NCBI GenBank assembly: GCA_029204225.1 | Contig: CM055100.1 | Location: 18,055,650-18,119,649, forward strand | Origin: Diphasiastrum complanatum | Taxonomy: Eukaryota > Streptophyta > Lycopodiopsida > Lycopodiales > Lycopodiaceae | Reading direction: 5' to 3' | DNA: 64,000 bases | In this document: positions 22,683 to 34,309 of the stretch, in pieces | How the letters are laid out: every line of letters starts with the position of its first letter | How positions within the stretch are numbered: position 1 is the first letter of the stretch | Program-made: the position numbers and the translations under genes | The notes under the pieces: model-generated | Told to the model about the DNA's origin: nothing | Databases searched by the model: none | The model's input: only the letters and a program-made list of their open reading frames with translations

Positions 22683-25494
22683 CTATTTCTCAAACAGACT
22701 TTTGTCTAAGGCCTTTGTGAAGATGTCAGCAACCATCTTCTTCATTCCAATGAAAGTAGTCTGCAGCTTCTTCTTTTTGATTAGATCCCTTATCAAGTGG
22801 TACTTGATTGCGATGTATTTTGTTCTTGAGTGAAACACGGGATTCTTTGTTAGGTGTATTGCAGATGTATTATCCATCTGTAGAATTAGAAGCTCATTCC
22901 TTGTTTCACCTAGTTCATCAATGAACTGTTGGAGCCAAGTGATTTCATTGGCCATCTTTGTTGTTGCTACGTATTCTGCTAGTGACTGAGCTACGATGGT
23001 CTGTTTCTTGTTGACCCAGAGAATTGCTGCTCCTGCTGCGATGGTGCATCCTCCTGCGACACTTTTGCGGTCATCCTTGAGAGATGCCCAACTAGCATCA
23101 CTGCAGGAAAGCATCTGGAACCCTGCATCACGAGAATAACACAATCCAGAATCCTTTGTTAGTTGAAGGTACTGCAAGATTCGCTTTGCGATTTTCCAGT
23201 GACTCGAGCCAGATTTGTACTGAATTGGCTCATCCTAAACACGACATAAGCAATGTTAGGGCGTGTGTTATCTGCAAGATACATTAGTGATCCGATCAAC
23301 TTCTTGTATGGTATATGTTCCATCAATTCCCTGTCCTCTTCAGTCTTTGAATAATCTTTATTTGTTAGGATTGTTTCTGCAAGCATTGGAGTATTTGCTC
23401 CTTTGCAATTCATCATCCCAAAATCTTCTAGGATTTTGTGGGTATATCTGAACTGGTGAATGTACAACTTTCCTTCGTCATAGTCTCTGTCAATCTATAA
23501 GCCAAGATAACATTTGGCTTCTCCTAGGTCTGTAATCTTGAAATGTTTCGAGATGTTGCACTTCACTTCAGTAATAAGTTTTTCACTTTTTAGAATATCA
23601 GAGTGTCGTCCACATTTACAGCTATAATGATGATCTTCCCATCTATAACTCCTACATAAACATTGGAATCAACCATTAGTGGCTTGAATCCTAAGAATTT
23701 CATGGCATAATCTTTCTTTTTATACCATTGTCACGCTAATTGCTTCAGACCGTAGATACTCTTGTGCATTCTGCATGCATAAGTAGGAAGTAGATTCGAA
23801 ATGTAGCCTGGAGATTGATCCATGTAGACTTCTTCGTCTAGCCCACCATGTAAGAACATTGTCTTTTCATCCACAATGTGAATCCTGAGATCATGAGCGA
23901 CTGCATATGCAAACAGTAGGTGTAGGGACAAATGTTTCACGATAGGAGAGAAGGTCTCTGCATAGTCAATACCATATTTATGACAAAAATCTTCAAAACA
24001 AGTCTGGCCTTGTACCTAGAAACATTTCCATTCAGTCCATACTTCAGCTTGTATACCCACTTGCATTGTACAGTCTTTCACTTATTTGGTAACGACTGCA
24101 CTTCATGGATTCCATCTCTTCATCCATGGCTTGGATCCATCTGTCCTTGTCTGTGCTGGAATTCTAATCTTCTCCTACTCATCCCTTTGCCCTCCTTCTA
24201 CTCTCAAGAATTCTATCTCTCATAATCACTCTGCAAAAATACATGCAAAGTAAGAAATAGTCAGAGCTGCAAAACTATCACCAACCTATGGTCTGACCAA
24301 AGGGAATCGTTAAATCAATATTTATGGAGAAGCACGACTCAAACCGCAAACCGCAAGAAACCGCAAATCACAAGGGAGTCATTAAAACCCGTAGGTTACC
24401 ATCTATGAGCACTTGCGGAATTTCGTCGACCACCGCAAGTGACCTTCTTACGATCTCCTACAAATGACCAGAGTCAACTCTTCTCAACCATATTTAAATG
24501 TAAGCAACCCACTTACGGTTATCAATGAAGTCGAGTAGTGATGACAATTTACAAGTTTCTACAAAGTCAACTAACAACGGTTGACCCATCTCATCGTTTA
24601 GCTCCGTAAGTTATCACTTATGATTATCAACGAAGGAAGCAAATGATCACCTACAAAACAAACGATCAACAGCTGATCGAATGACCAACGGTTGTTCAAA
24701 CGATTGTGGATAAACTACAGCCATCATGGCCTACATCCTTGCACTACGATGCATATGGAGGATACGTTACTCTGTACTTCTCTTCCTGGCACGATGCTCC
24801 AATAACAGATCTACGGATTTTTGGAATGACTCCCTCTTGGGATGAGACTTCTTTATGCATAGATCCTTACTATTGTATAGAGCTTGATCAGATTCTTGTC
24901 TGTCATCATAGTGCTCTCATGCTTCCATTTCTTCTTTGATCTTGATTATTGCTCTCTCAAGAGTCATTGTAGGATCCTTTGCTAGTAGAGTACATGTTGT
25001 TTGGAAGGATCTCAAAAGGGAACGCAACAAGTATGTCAGTTGCTTCTCCGACGAGACCGCTTATTCTGCTCTGACATTGTGTAAAGAGAGAAACAAGTTC
25101 TTTATGTTTCTGACGAATGTCATGAGGTCTTTGTCGTTCCAGCGTGGGTAGGTGAGTTGATCTTCTAAGTGCATGATTTGGCTTTGCAACTTAGTTTCGA
25201 ATCTTGATTTCAATGCGTCCCATAGTTCTCGCGCATTTGATATGGATGCAAGATCTAGTGTAATGTTGTCATTGATGGCGGAGGATATGACAGCTACTGC
25301 TTTATCATTCCTTTCCTTCCATTCGCAATGTTGCTTCCCAACATTAGCTGGCATCTCTTCGATCCTGTCCATCCAGGGCCAGAGTGCTTCTTCTCTCAGG
25401 ACAAGTGATGTCCTCACTTTTCAGGCCAGGTAATTTGACTCATCTAATTGAAGGATTGTGCAGATCTTTGATTGAATGCTACTTATGGATGCCA
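22683..25494 (-). pseudogene. Second minus-strand Copia body: gag, RT, RNase H
   Basis: Gag starts with ATG at 25494 (MASISSIQSKICTILQLDES), soon has a stop at a Trp position, and continues through ISNARELWDALKSRF and DPTMTLERAIIKIKEEMEA to about 24905, with a diverged tail to about 24720. No zinc knuckle, protease or integrase is visible. RT resumes near 24150 and runs through GLDEEVYMDQSPGYI (23731-23940) and the C-terminal part (23159-23467, SLMYLADNTRPNIAYVV). RNase H at 22683-23177 has SDASWASL, KMANEITWLQQ, DNTSAIHL and ADIFTKAL. The protein differs clearly from the 15-20 kb element, so it is another group. Confidence 0.88.
24240..24700. other. No gene seen between gag and RT remnants
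   Basis: Here the protease and integrase of the surrounding Copia should lie. The sequence instead holds degenerate repeats of GGTTGACC / CAACGGTTG and no Copia motif, so it is a replacement or a decayed insertion. Confidence 0.45.
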
Positions 25495-25584
25495 TTGTAA
25501 TTTTACAATGTTTCAGGTTTCTCAGTTGTTATTTATCTGATTCTACAAACCTTATGGGCTCTGGCATGTCAGATTAGCCCAATC

Positions 25585-25598
25585 GGCTTTGATACCGC
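25585..25598 (-). other. Primer-binding site of the second minus-strand Copia
   Basis: On the minus strand GCGGTATCAAAGCC follows the LTR boundary at 25599. It resembles TGGTATCAGAGCC with a changed first base. Confidence 0.6.
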
Positions 25599-26100
25599 TG
25601 TTGGAATGTTGATTTTCAGTAGAAGAGTAGAGACATAATCTCGCTATTTGGAATGTCCTACTTTTGCAGATTCCTAATGTACCTAGATAGAGTAGAACTC
25701 TTAACTATAGCTATTGTTGCTAATTAAGATGTTTCCTCTTCTAAGGTGCAGTGATCAGTTCCTAATCTTCTGCTAATTTGATAAAAATAACCCTTTTGTG
25801 AAAAATAACAAATAGAACAAATAACAGACGATCTTAGAGAAACATTTGATAGGAATAATGCATTCAAAGATTACGTATAATGTGCAAGAGATAAAAAAAG
25901 AAAGATAGATCTGCTTTATCACATTGATTTTTCTAGAGTGCTGTTTGGCATACCGCACAATGCGTTATCGAAAGAGAACTCTGTCCCCTATGGATAGAAT
26001 AGATGAATTCTACTTTTAGTGCAATAGAGTGTGCACGTGTTACATTTTGCTTGCACAAGTTTTAATGTTATATGGTCTGGAGTGCTTTATTTTTTTAAGG
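25599..26100 (-). repeat. 5' LTR of the second minus-strand Copia, right end uncertain
   Basis: The LTR starts TGTTGGAATGTTG on the plus strand, adjacent to the primer site. I could not find the outer end or a matching 3' LTR beside the RNase H at 22683, so the right border is a guess. Confidence 0.5.
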
Positions 26101-26159
26101 GGATATAACTCTGATAACAGAGTATCGTCGCATAGATCTTCACCTGTCTCAGGTTTAGA

Positions 26160-27405
26160 AGTGTGCAGAGTTTCAGCCTTCCCTGCTCTGGCCTCCTCCC
26201 TTGTTGTTTCTCCTTTTTGGGGACCTCATCATACCAAAATTGAAGAATAGATAAGCAAAGCCGGTACTTTGAAACATGAAAAGACTCAGAAACATGTTAT
26301 AACTATAAATCCAGGGTTTTCCAGAGTAACAAATACAATTGTTGGGATACTCCAAGAGTACCGAAGCAATCAGCAAGCCCCTTCTGAGCCCAAGCCTTGG
26401 CCTCCTCGGGGATCTTCTCGTCGCACCCTGGTTTCACACAAAAGTATTTAGTGCTTATGGTCACAGCAAAATATAATGGATGGTAAGAATGTCTGCAGGC
26501 AAACATGAATGATCCGAGAAGAAATGTGGAGTTCAAAGACTCACCGCATGCAACACAAAACCCAAGGGCACAGATATAGTTTGTCCCACCCACACATGGG
26601 GTCTCGAGAACAAAGTGAATCTGTTCCCCTGGCTGATCCTCTTTTGCATGAGGTTCACAAAATCAGTGTGCCCTTGAGCATCCTCCATTCTGACTCCAGC
26701 TTTTTGTATTCCCTCTGCAATGAAAATCCGAATTATTACAAAATAGCACCAAACAATAAACAATAGTACCAAACCATAGCCAACATTGTATATACTATAC
26801 AATAGCTTCAAAACTATCAAGAATTTTAAAAAAATACCAAACAAAGCATAAAAGTGCCAAACCATACTATGAAATGAATCCCGAAGTACCAAAAGTACCA
26901 AACAGGATATTAAAAGTACCAAACATTGCATGAAAAATGTCAAACAGTATTAGAAAGAGAATCCAGAAGTACCAAAAGCACGAAAAACACCATAAAAGTA
27001 TAAATCTATGATACCAAAAACCATAAAAGTACCAAAAACACCATAAAAGTATAATCCAGAAGTACTAAAAAGTACCAAAAAACAACATGAAAATTATTAA
27101 AATCTCCAAAGGTTTCGTTATAATGACCACTGTGCATCCATAAGATTCAAAAGTACCAAACAGAAAAAGAAAGACTACCAAGAAATTTACCTCTGATTAT
27201 TGGCCACAACAGCCGTCCTCTCAAACGAATCGTCAATCTTTGAATATGTGGTCTCGGATTGATCCATGGCACCCGTCCTAGCTGGTGATCCATCGTGGTA
27301 GCTGGTCCGTGGCCTTTTGTGTGTGCAAGGAGGTATGCTTGATGTCTTAGCATTTTCAGCATTTGCCTCAGAGGCGGGTTTGCACTTCCTTGTAGGTGTC
27401 CTCAT
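26160..27405 (-). pseudogene. Unrecognised multi-exon gene remnant
   Basis: Three exon-like blocks lie on the minus strand. Block 1 (27405-27191) starts MRTPTRKCKPASEANAENAK, is hydrophilic, and ends at a donor CAGAG|GTAAAT. Block 2 (26714-26545) follows an acceptor TTTTCATTGCAG and ends at a donor GCG|GTGAGT. One frame is open right through block 2 and includes QGHTDFVNLMQKRIS. Another frame reads CVGGTNYICALGFCVACG. Block 3 starts at 26427 after ACCAG and encodes CDEKIPEEAKAWAQKGLADC. Blocks 2 and 3 join in frame as CVACG-CDEKIPEE, but block 1 to block 2 does not keep one frame. I do not recognise the protein. It may be a captured host gene or a transposon gene. A WYDE stretch near 26210 resembles one in the CACTA remnant near 57490. 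Confidence 0.45.
26740..27170. repeat. Degenerate AGTACCAAA repeat array
   Basis: AAAAGTACCAAA and variants recur more than fifteen times at uneven spacing within what would be the first intron of the gene remnant. Phrases such as ACCATAAAAGTA repeat too. Confidence 0.75.
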
Positions 27406-27419
27406 CTTTTACATCAGAT

Positions 27420-27825
27420 GATCAAGAAAGCAACGATAACAGAAAGCAATGATAGCAGAAAGCAACGATAGAGATGTTGTGAGAGCAAAAAGGAATGAAA
27501 GCACGGAACCAAAAAAAAAAACAAGAAAGCAAGAAATCAAATTGGAATGAATTGATAGAAAAAAGCAATCGTAGCAGTTAGAAAGCAAGATAGCAGATGA
27601 ACTAATAACAAAAAAGCAAGGGAGCAACGTGAACTGATCATAGTAGAAAGCAACGATATGTTCACTGATGGCAGAAAGCAATTGTAGCAGAAAGCAAGAT
27701 ATCAAAAGCAAAATAGCAGATGAACTGATAGCATGAAGCAAGATAGCAACATGAACTGATCACAGTAGAAAGCAACAATATGTTCACTGATAGCAGTAGA
27801 AAGCAAGGATAGCACTGAATTGATC
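27420..27825. repeat. Degenerate tandem array around AGAAAGCAACGATAG
   Basis: Units close to AGAAAGCAACGATA and AGCAAGATAGCAGATGAACT alternate for about 400 bp directly upstream of the gene remnant's first block. Larger units of about 100 bp are also partly repeated (GTAGAAAGCAACGATATGTT twice). Confidence 0.8.
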
Positions 27826-27829
27826 ATTT

Positions 27830-28119
27830 GGAGGGCAAAGCATTTAATATCCAAATTCAAATTAGACAAAATAGGCCCATAATTAGTAGGCCCATGTGAT
27901 GAATATGGTGATGATTTTCAAGGACACCTTCATTGCATTAACTCATGGGACCTATCACTTCCTCCAACAAGTGAAAAATGTACAACCATAAGTATTGTAT
28001 TGGAAATATAAATTGTGAGTAATAAAATCCACAAAGTTTGACATATACTATCAAAAGGTACTATGGAAAATGGGTTTTTTTTTTTGTACCACCAAAACAT
28101 GCTTTTAGCCAATACATAA
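27830..28119. other. No gene seen
   Basis: This is AT-rich sequence between the tandem array and the plus-strand integrase scrap. Nothing in it could be supported. Confidence 0.5.
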
Positions 28120-28195
28120 GCATGCAACAAAAGATGTCCTAGATGGTGTTCATTCGGATATATGTGGTCCTATGCAAAGTTTGTTGTTGCTTGGT

Positions 28196-28990
28196 TGTTG
28201 TAAAGCTGACTCAGGTGCACCAAGGTGCCCTGTAAGACTCTAAGGGGTGACACTCCCTTAAGGTCCCAGAGAAAGTTAGTAAGTCAAGGATTGAGCCTCC
28301 GACCTGTGGTGAGCTAGCCAAATAGTCACAAGTCACGAGATAGCTCTGGAGCTGGAGTCATGGCCTAGTCAGAAGCCAAGTTGATTCTGTTGCCGGGACA
28401 AGGCTCCCAAGACCCATGTCTGGGAGCCAGACTGATTCTGCCAAGCTTAATCAACAAAAACTAAGTCCAAAAAAGCATGCTTTACCAAAAAGGCTAAAGC
28501 ACTATATTCCAGGACAGAGGGGGTGCGTTGAATCACACCAGAACTATAGGGGGAGTCTGGCAAATAGAAACTTGGGTAGCTCAACTAGCACCAGGAATCT
28601 AGTCACCAGGTCTCAACTCCCTCTACCAGCGCGAGCCAAGCACAATGCCCAACACGTGTTGGTGGCCCAAAGACCTAGTCAGACTATGTATGAATGTAAC
28701 CTTTTTCAGATTTAATAAAGTTGATCCTTGGGGATGATTACCATTTCGGTTTCGCCTTCGGGACTGGTCCAAGTGGAAGGACCCTTACTACAACCTATTT
28801 GTGTCGTTGGTGCCTAAGGGTCCATGTCACTGACGTGTGGCTTGCTGCTATGCCATTTGGTAAATTTGGTGACCACTATCCCTTGGGCTTCATGTGTGGC
28901 TTGTCTTTGCCTTTTGTTACCTTTTGGGGACGGATTCTAAGTTGGCTTTAGGGTTGGTTGGAATTCCAGTTTTCTGAAGTCTGAAATTCA
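28196..28990. other. Foreign segment within the Copia derivative
   Basis: This stretch is visibly richer in G and C than its surroundings, with phrases such as CTCCCAAGACCCATG and GGGAGCCAGACTGATTCTGC. It replaces most of integrase and RT. A 99-codon frame at 28416-28715 is open here, but the copy B version is interrupted by deletions, so I do not call a gene. It could be captured host DNA or an older insertion. Confidence 0.55.
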
Positions 28991-29129
28991 CAATGTCTTA
29001 ATAAGATATAATTAGATGAATTGCAAATTAGCTCTCTCACCGATAGACCCAGGACTCAAGATGTCGAAAGACCAATGTTCTTGAACAATCGAAGAGAAGG
29101 AGTAGATACGTGAGTATTCTTATCATTCG

Positions 29130-29797
29130 ATGATAGTATCATTTATGTACGCGATGATTTGTACCAGACTAGACATAGCTTTTACAATCAATTCATTAAG
29201 TGACTTTATGACTAATCCTAGTATTACACATTGGAAGGCTCTTATCAGAGTTTTGAGATATATTCGAGCTACTATGGACTTTTTCATTTGTTATGGAATA
29301 GTCAACAATGACAAACTCAATATCTTTAGTGGTTATTCAAATGCAAGTTGGGCACTCGTAAATCCACTTCTAGATTTACATTCTTCCTCAAAAAAATTTC
29401 TATTTCGTGTAACAGTCGCAAGAAAACTTCGATTACTCTGTCTTCTACTGAATCAGAGTATATCACAGCCTCTCAAGCTACAAAGGAAGCAGTATGGTTG
29501 AGAAACTCACTTTTAGATGTTAGTCTGAAACAATATGCTTTGACAATTCTATTTTGTGATAATCAAAGTGCTATTGCATTATCAGCCAGCCCTAGATCTC
29601 ATTCGAAGAGTAAGCACATTGAAATTAAGTATCACTATGTTAGAAGCGAAGTTCTCGACAAAGAGGTAAACTTGCAGTACTGTCGAATGCTAGATATGAG
29701 AGCGGATATTTTTACTAAAGCACTAAGCTTGGATGCACATAGAAAGTTTTGTGCAAAACTAAGTTTGAAGTTGAAAGCATTCATGGATTCAGATTAA
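29130..29797 (+). pseudogene. Copia RT C-terminus and RNase H, one frameshift
   Basis: The frame starts FMYAMICTRLDIAF and FMTNPSITHWKALIRVLRY (RT C-terminal, KALIRVLRY connection). It reaches YSNASWAL and then shifts near 29350 into GTRKSTSRFTFFL, STESEYITASQATKEAVW, CDNQSAIALS, SKHIEIKYHYV and DIFTKALS. RNase H catalytic acids in STESEY and CDNQSA are present, but the frameshift breaks the chain. A stop follows KAFMDSD, then the purine tract AAGGGGGAG. Confidence 0.88.
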
Positions 29798-29804
29798 GGG
29801 GGAG

Positions 29805-29920
29805 TATTGGAATATTCTACTATCAGGAGTGATTCAACTGAATAATCAATTTTTAATCTTCATCCAACTGATTATCTAGTTCTGTAGTTTTATTCATATT
29901 TCTACACAGTTGTTGGGGTT
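29805..29920 (+). repeat. 3' LTR, first ~115 bp only
   Basis: It begins TATTGGAATATTCTAC, against TGTTGGATTATTCTAC in the copy at 48557, so the terminal TG is mutated to TA. It stops at an unrelated LTR-like start at 29921. Confidence 0.75.
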
Positions 29921-30680
29921 ATTCCCAACAAAGTGTAAATAAATAAAATCATCCAATAAAATGTGTTGTGAGGGCATGGCATCCTACGTGTATAAGCCCA
30001 TGGCCCAATGAGCATGCAAATAAAGCTGTAAATAAAATAAACATGACTTGAGCCTTGGAATTAAAATAAAACTAGAGGCCCAATGTCATTTTTAAACTTA
30101 GAGATCACTGTTTAGAGTTGGGTCCAAATTGGGACTCATATGAATCTTGTGATTTCTAATGTACTTTTTGTGGACCCTTGGATCAAGTTGGGTCCAAGAT
30201 GAATGGATAGGATGATTGTGAATATTAGCCAATAGGATTGAGGGGCAAGGGCCTTCCCCATTTTATAAAAAGACACCATTTGTACACTATTTTCATGTCT
30301 AATGAGAAGGAGAAAACTCTACCATTTTTGGAAGAGAAGCATCCTCATTTGCTATTCACTACTTGCTAATGCTCTTGATTGTGTTTTCCATTTCTTTCTA
30401 TTTTCATGTTTATTGTTTGCCATAGTGAATGCTTTTCCATTAGCAAGCATAAGGAGCATTTGAGCTAACCTCCATCCTCACTCTCTATCTCTCTCTCTTT
30501 TTCTCTTCTCTTTTCAACCTCTTATTTTCTATCCCTTCCCTTCACCCAAATCATGATGAATGTTAGTGTAGAGGAGTAGAGTTCAAGGAGAGTAGTGTTA
30601 GTGGTGAGCAGAGTTAAGGGAGAAAGTAGGAAACTAACTAAAAGTAGCATCTATGCATAGTTAGGTACCTATCCAGTGAT
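29921..30680 (+). repeat. Probable LTR or leader of an unrecognised element
   Basis: The start TGTTGGGGTTATTCCCAACA contains an immediate inverted repeat typical of some LTR ends, and it interrupts another LTR. A core-promoter-like TTTTATAAAAAGACACC lies near 30268. A pyrimidine-rich stretch (30470-30545) follows. No second LTR or clear primer site was found, so the right border is arbitrary. Confidence 0.45.
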
Positions 30681-30687
30681 CTAACTC

Positions 30688-32369
30688 TTGTTAACAGGAG
30701 GGAGGACTATACTACGCGAGATCTTCGACCCTACAGTTGGCATCAGGTCCAATGAGAACCTGATAGAAGATAACGACGATGGGATTCCACCAATCGCCAC
30801 ACCGATACAACACAAGCCCAGTGCCAATGTACCAACTGCTCCCACGAACCTAACGACGACGTACCAAACTCTGAGAAAATATATCTTGGATGCGGTAGCG
30901 GCCAAAGCTATTCTGGAAAGAAGGGTACTACACTTGACGACAAATAATACACAGTTGCGAGCAGACCTCACCAAGCTGCAGCAAGAGCTGATTTTGGCTC
31001 AGCAACACGAACAAGCAGGGCACTAGGAGATTGACAAGCTGTAGCAGAAGGATGAGGGCCTCAACAAATATATCCAAAGCCTCTCCAACGCGCTAACTGA
31101 GGCCTCCATGAAGGTGTAGGAGCTTCAAGGTGAAGCATCCCAACGGCTTGCCCCCATCTAGGTGTAACTAACCCTTTTGAAAGCAGAGAATACGCATCTA
31201 GGGATGAAGGTCAAACCCCTACAAGATGACAAGCTTGCATGGTTAGCTCAACCTGCACCAGACTCAAGGCCGCTTTCTGGAAATGGTGTCCACATGCATT
31301 TAATATTGAATTGCAATGGCGTGTGGATTACATGATGCTACCAGGCGCAGTAGGCATCGCCTTCGATGAATGGAAGTGACCTTGGGAGAAGGATGACTTT
31401 CTCTGGTTATGGGCCCAACTCTCTATCGAACAAAAATGATGTGTCTATTGGGGCTTAATCCAGGGTAAGTTCCAGGTCGTGCCTTTCGGATCAGCAGAGT
31501 TATACATAGGCTCTTCAGCTATGTATGCTCTAGAATATATTCGAATCAAAGAGTTTCAATTTTTGCGGAATGAAGACAATAAGTGACATTTTTGGAAGCG
31601 AAAGTCGTAGTTTCAGCTGTACAAACCATAAGCTATTGCGGATCTAGGCAAATTCGACGATGCCGGGTTGCTGATTAATATAAATATGGCTTATCCAAAA
31701 CTATTTAGCCTTTATGTGGATTGGGAACGAAATCTTGTAGATTATTTTGTGGAAATTCAACACAATCTGCAAGACAGAAGGAAATCATTTTGCTACAAGC
31801 AGTTCTGTACATTCATTTTGGCAATTTGGTACTTTCGTGGCAAAGACATTATTTTTCGTTCAAAATCTTTATGTTAAAAGCTCTTTTATTAGATTTAGCT
31901 TGTTACTGTGAAGAAGTCACCCTTTGTAGTGATTCAGACGAAGATACAAAGTTAACTCAGGAGCTGTTTGATGGAACATTGCTCCCGGTCAAGTTAGAAG
32001 AATTCGGCAACTTACCAATTGGCCGTTACACAAAATCAAAAGAAGACTTGTTGTTGATTGAAGCTCAACAAAACTTGGAGTTTGCTCAGAAATTATATGA
32101 AGAATTGAATCATTCATAAAACATTCATTCACGTCTTTGTTGTGCTGATGTTTCTATGGGATGCTGAATTCTTGAAGTTTAAAGATGTTTTGAAGTTTGA
32201 CTCCAATTTTCATCAACAATTCAAATTTCAACTCAAAACAACCCATTCAATTAAAGAAACAGCAAGACACATATTCTCTAAGACAAAGAAATATCTAAAG
32301 GACAAAATATACAAAGAAATATCTTTTCTCCTTAACGAAAATCTGAAGAACAATATGTTTCGCGAATAA
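30688..32369 (+). pseudogene. Unrecognised coding remnant: coiled-coil region plus conserved-looking tail
   Basis: A frame from 30688 is hydrophilic and then coiled-coil-like (VAAKAILERRVLHLTTNN, LRADLTKLQQELILAQQ). It is interrupted by TAG at 31024, 31042, 31117 and 31159 and TAA at 31165, yet stays protein-like between and after them. Near 31260 the frame slips and continues through WKWCPHAFNIELQWRVDYMM, AELYIGSSAMYALEYIR and FSLYVDWERNLVDYFVEI, with three TGA codons next to Lys and further TAG/TAA. Short open pieces at 31721-32119 and 32142-32369 end it. A gag-like or structural protein of a retroelement is possible. An old integrated virus is another option. I recognise no family. Confidence 0.45.
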
Positions 32370-32379
32370 TCCTCAAAAA

Positions 32380-33540
32380 GAAGATGTTATGTTCACAAGG
32401 ATGTTTCACATTTGAGGAAGGGGATATATGTGATGCCACCTTATTGTTAAAAATTGAATATCAACATAAATATGGCATGATATACTCGAAAGTGAAGATA
32501 TGAGCTGGTTAAGTATAAATCATGAAAAGGCCTAAGTCATCTTTTGGAAATATATCTCCTAAGTACTTGCCTTGTAATTAAGGACAAGACCTTTAATAGG
32601 AAAGACATTGCCTTGGATAACCTTTACTAGTTCGTCCACACAAAACGACTAGATATGAAAAGACATGTTAAACTAGAGTAACTTTAACTCTTAGTTAAAT
32701 ATACCTTTCATGGTATAATTAAACGTATACATAGTCTAATTGTTAATGAGACCCTTTTGCGAGAGCGACACACTTGTTGTTTAAGAGGTGTGTTTGTTCG
32801 TCCCGTAGAACATTTAACACTTTAGTCTCGAGCATCAAGAGAGAAAAGTTTATGCATATGTAAGAGATTGAACAAGTGAATAGACGCTCTAGTGCATTAC
32901 AGTCGTTTGTTGTGTATTTGTAAGCATGCTCTAAAGAACTGTCTTAAAACCAACTTATTCGTCTATCGCGAATACTTTCTTTTCGGCACTCGAATAACGA
33001 CTATCTTTGGTACAGTCTAGCACGATCATTGAATAAAGCTGTATGTATACATATGAGATGACAGTTCTTGTCTGAGGAATTGAGTCTTTGATCTGTTTTC
33101 TTGATTGTTACTGACATAAGTTTCTAACATGCTCTGAAACTATTCGTGCTCTTTAACCATTAATCTGGACTTTAGTTGTTGAGGACTTATGTCTAGAAAC
33201 GAACAATTCACAAACGCGATTAATTAATTGTCTGTACAATGGTGAATACATCGAACATTTCTCGACTCTCTGTTGACACCTTAATCAGCCAGAGTGTAGT
33301 ACTGTTGTACTACTCTGATAGCATCTCATCTGTAGAACGCGTTTCATTCGATTTGATAGAGGCTAGATTGTTGCTCTGAAAATTATCAACACAACACACC
33401 CAAATATAAGTAATATTGGTTACTTTTCAATGTCTGTCGACAACCATAATAACAGTCAAAACCACTTGTCATAAATTGTACCAAAAATATAACTTTCTAA
33501 CGCTGTCCTCTGTGGAAACGACATGACTTCATTTGAAAAA
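32380..33540. other. No gene seen
   Basis: No coding or repeat feature could be supported here. The sequence is AT-rich and could be decayed LTR material belonging to either neighbour. Confidence 0.5.
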
Positions 33541-33549
33541 CTAGAGAGC

Positions 33550-34018
33550 CTAGCTGAAGCAATTAACTCCAAGGATGCTATGGAAAGCAAGTACAACTCA
33601 CTTTTGATGAGCTAGACCTTTGGTCAACTTCCCCACTCACAAGAGAGTTATCGACAACAAATGGATCTTCAAGAAGAAGATCAACTTTGATGGTTCCATT
33701 GCTAAATGGAAAGCACGGCTGGTGGCTAAAGGATTCACTCAAGTCCAAGGAGTAGATTACCAAGAAATATTCAGTCCTGTCGTTAAGATGCAGTCAATCA
33801 AGACTCTGATCACATTAGCAACTGCCAAAGACTTCAAAATGCACCAAATGGATGTCAAGACAACATTTCTCAATGACAACATCGAAGAGGAGCTGTATAC
33901 CTTCCAATTGGAAGGATTCGATGTCAAAGGCGAAGAGCACAAAGTGTGCAAAAGTAATACCACACACAAACCATTTCTAATCTCTTCGGTGGACTGTACT
34001 CTTGTTTTTAGAGTATGA
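33550..34018 (+). pseudogene. Copia RT N-terminal fragment
   Basis: After a broken EAINSKDAMESKYNSLL segment the frame reads VIDNKWIFKKKINFDGSIAK, ARLVAKGFTQVQGVDYQEIF, MHQMDVKTTFLNDNIEEELY and FDVKGEEHKVCK. This is the first third of Copia RT. It stops before the YGLKQ and YVDD motifs, and the rest is absent. Confidence 0.88.
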
Positions 34019-34309
34019 ATTAATTTTTAAGATCCTGTTGGGCAATTAGAACACTTAAAGCTATGATTATATTTAGCATGAGCTGTCTATTAGATTGTTT
34101 CTGTATCTAGCAGCTGATTGTAATGGGAGAGCTGTTCCGCAATATTCCTGCTCTGTTATCCATTCACATTCTTCTATCTCCATTGTCCCCATCAAATTGA
34201 TCCTGAAAGTCACTAGCTACGGGGCCACCTCTGTGAAGAAGAAACACTAAAACACCCACCGCGATTTGCGATGTGAATCTTGATTTTAATTTCTTTTTAA
34301 TTAGCCGCG

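Larger units (their letters stand above)
28120..29920 (+). mobile_element. Plus-strand Copia derivative with foreign internal segment
   Basis: An integrase start (DGVHSDICGPMQSLLLLG, near 28145-28190) is followed by about 800 bp with no Copia motif. Then come the RT C-terminus, RNase H, a purine tract and the first ~115 bp of a 3' LTR. From 28145 the whole arrangement recurs at 47137-48660, where a further ~160 bp is missing from the foreign segment. At 29921 a different LTR-like sequence interrupts the LTR. Confidence 0.75.

Noticed and set aside
28416-28715. 99-codon open frame in the foreign segment
   Set aside because: The second copy at 47190-47700 is broken by deletions, and the product resembles nothing known.
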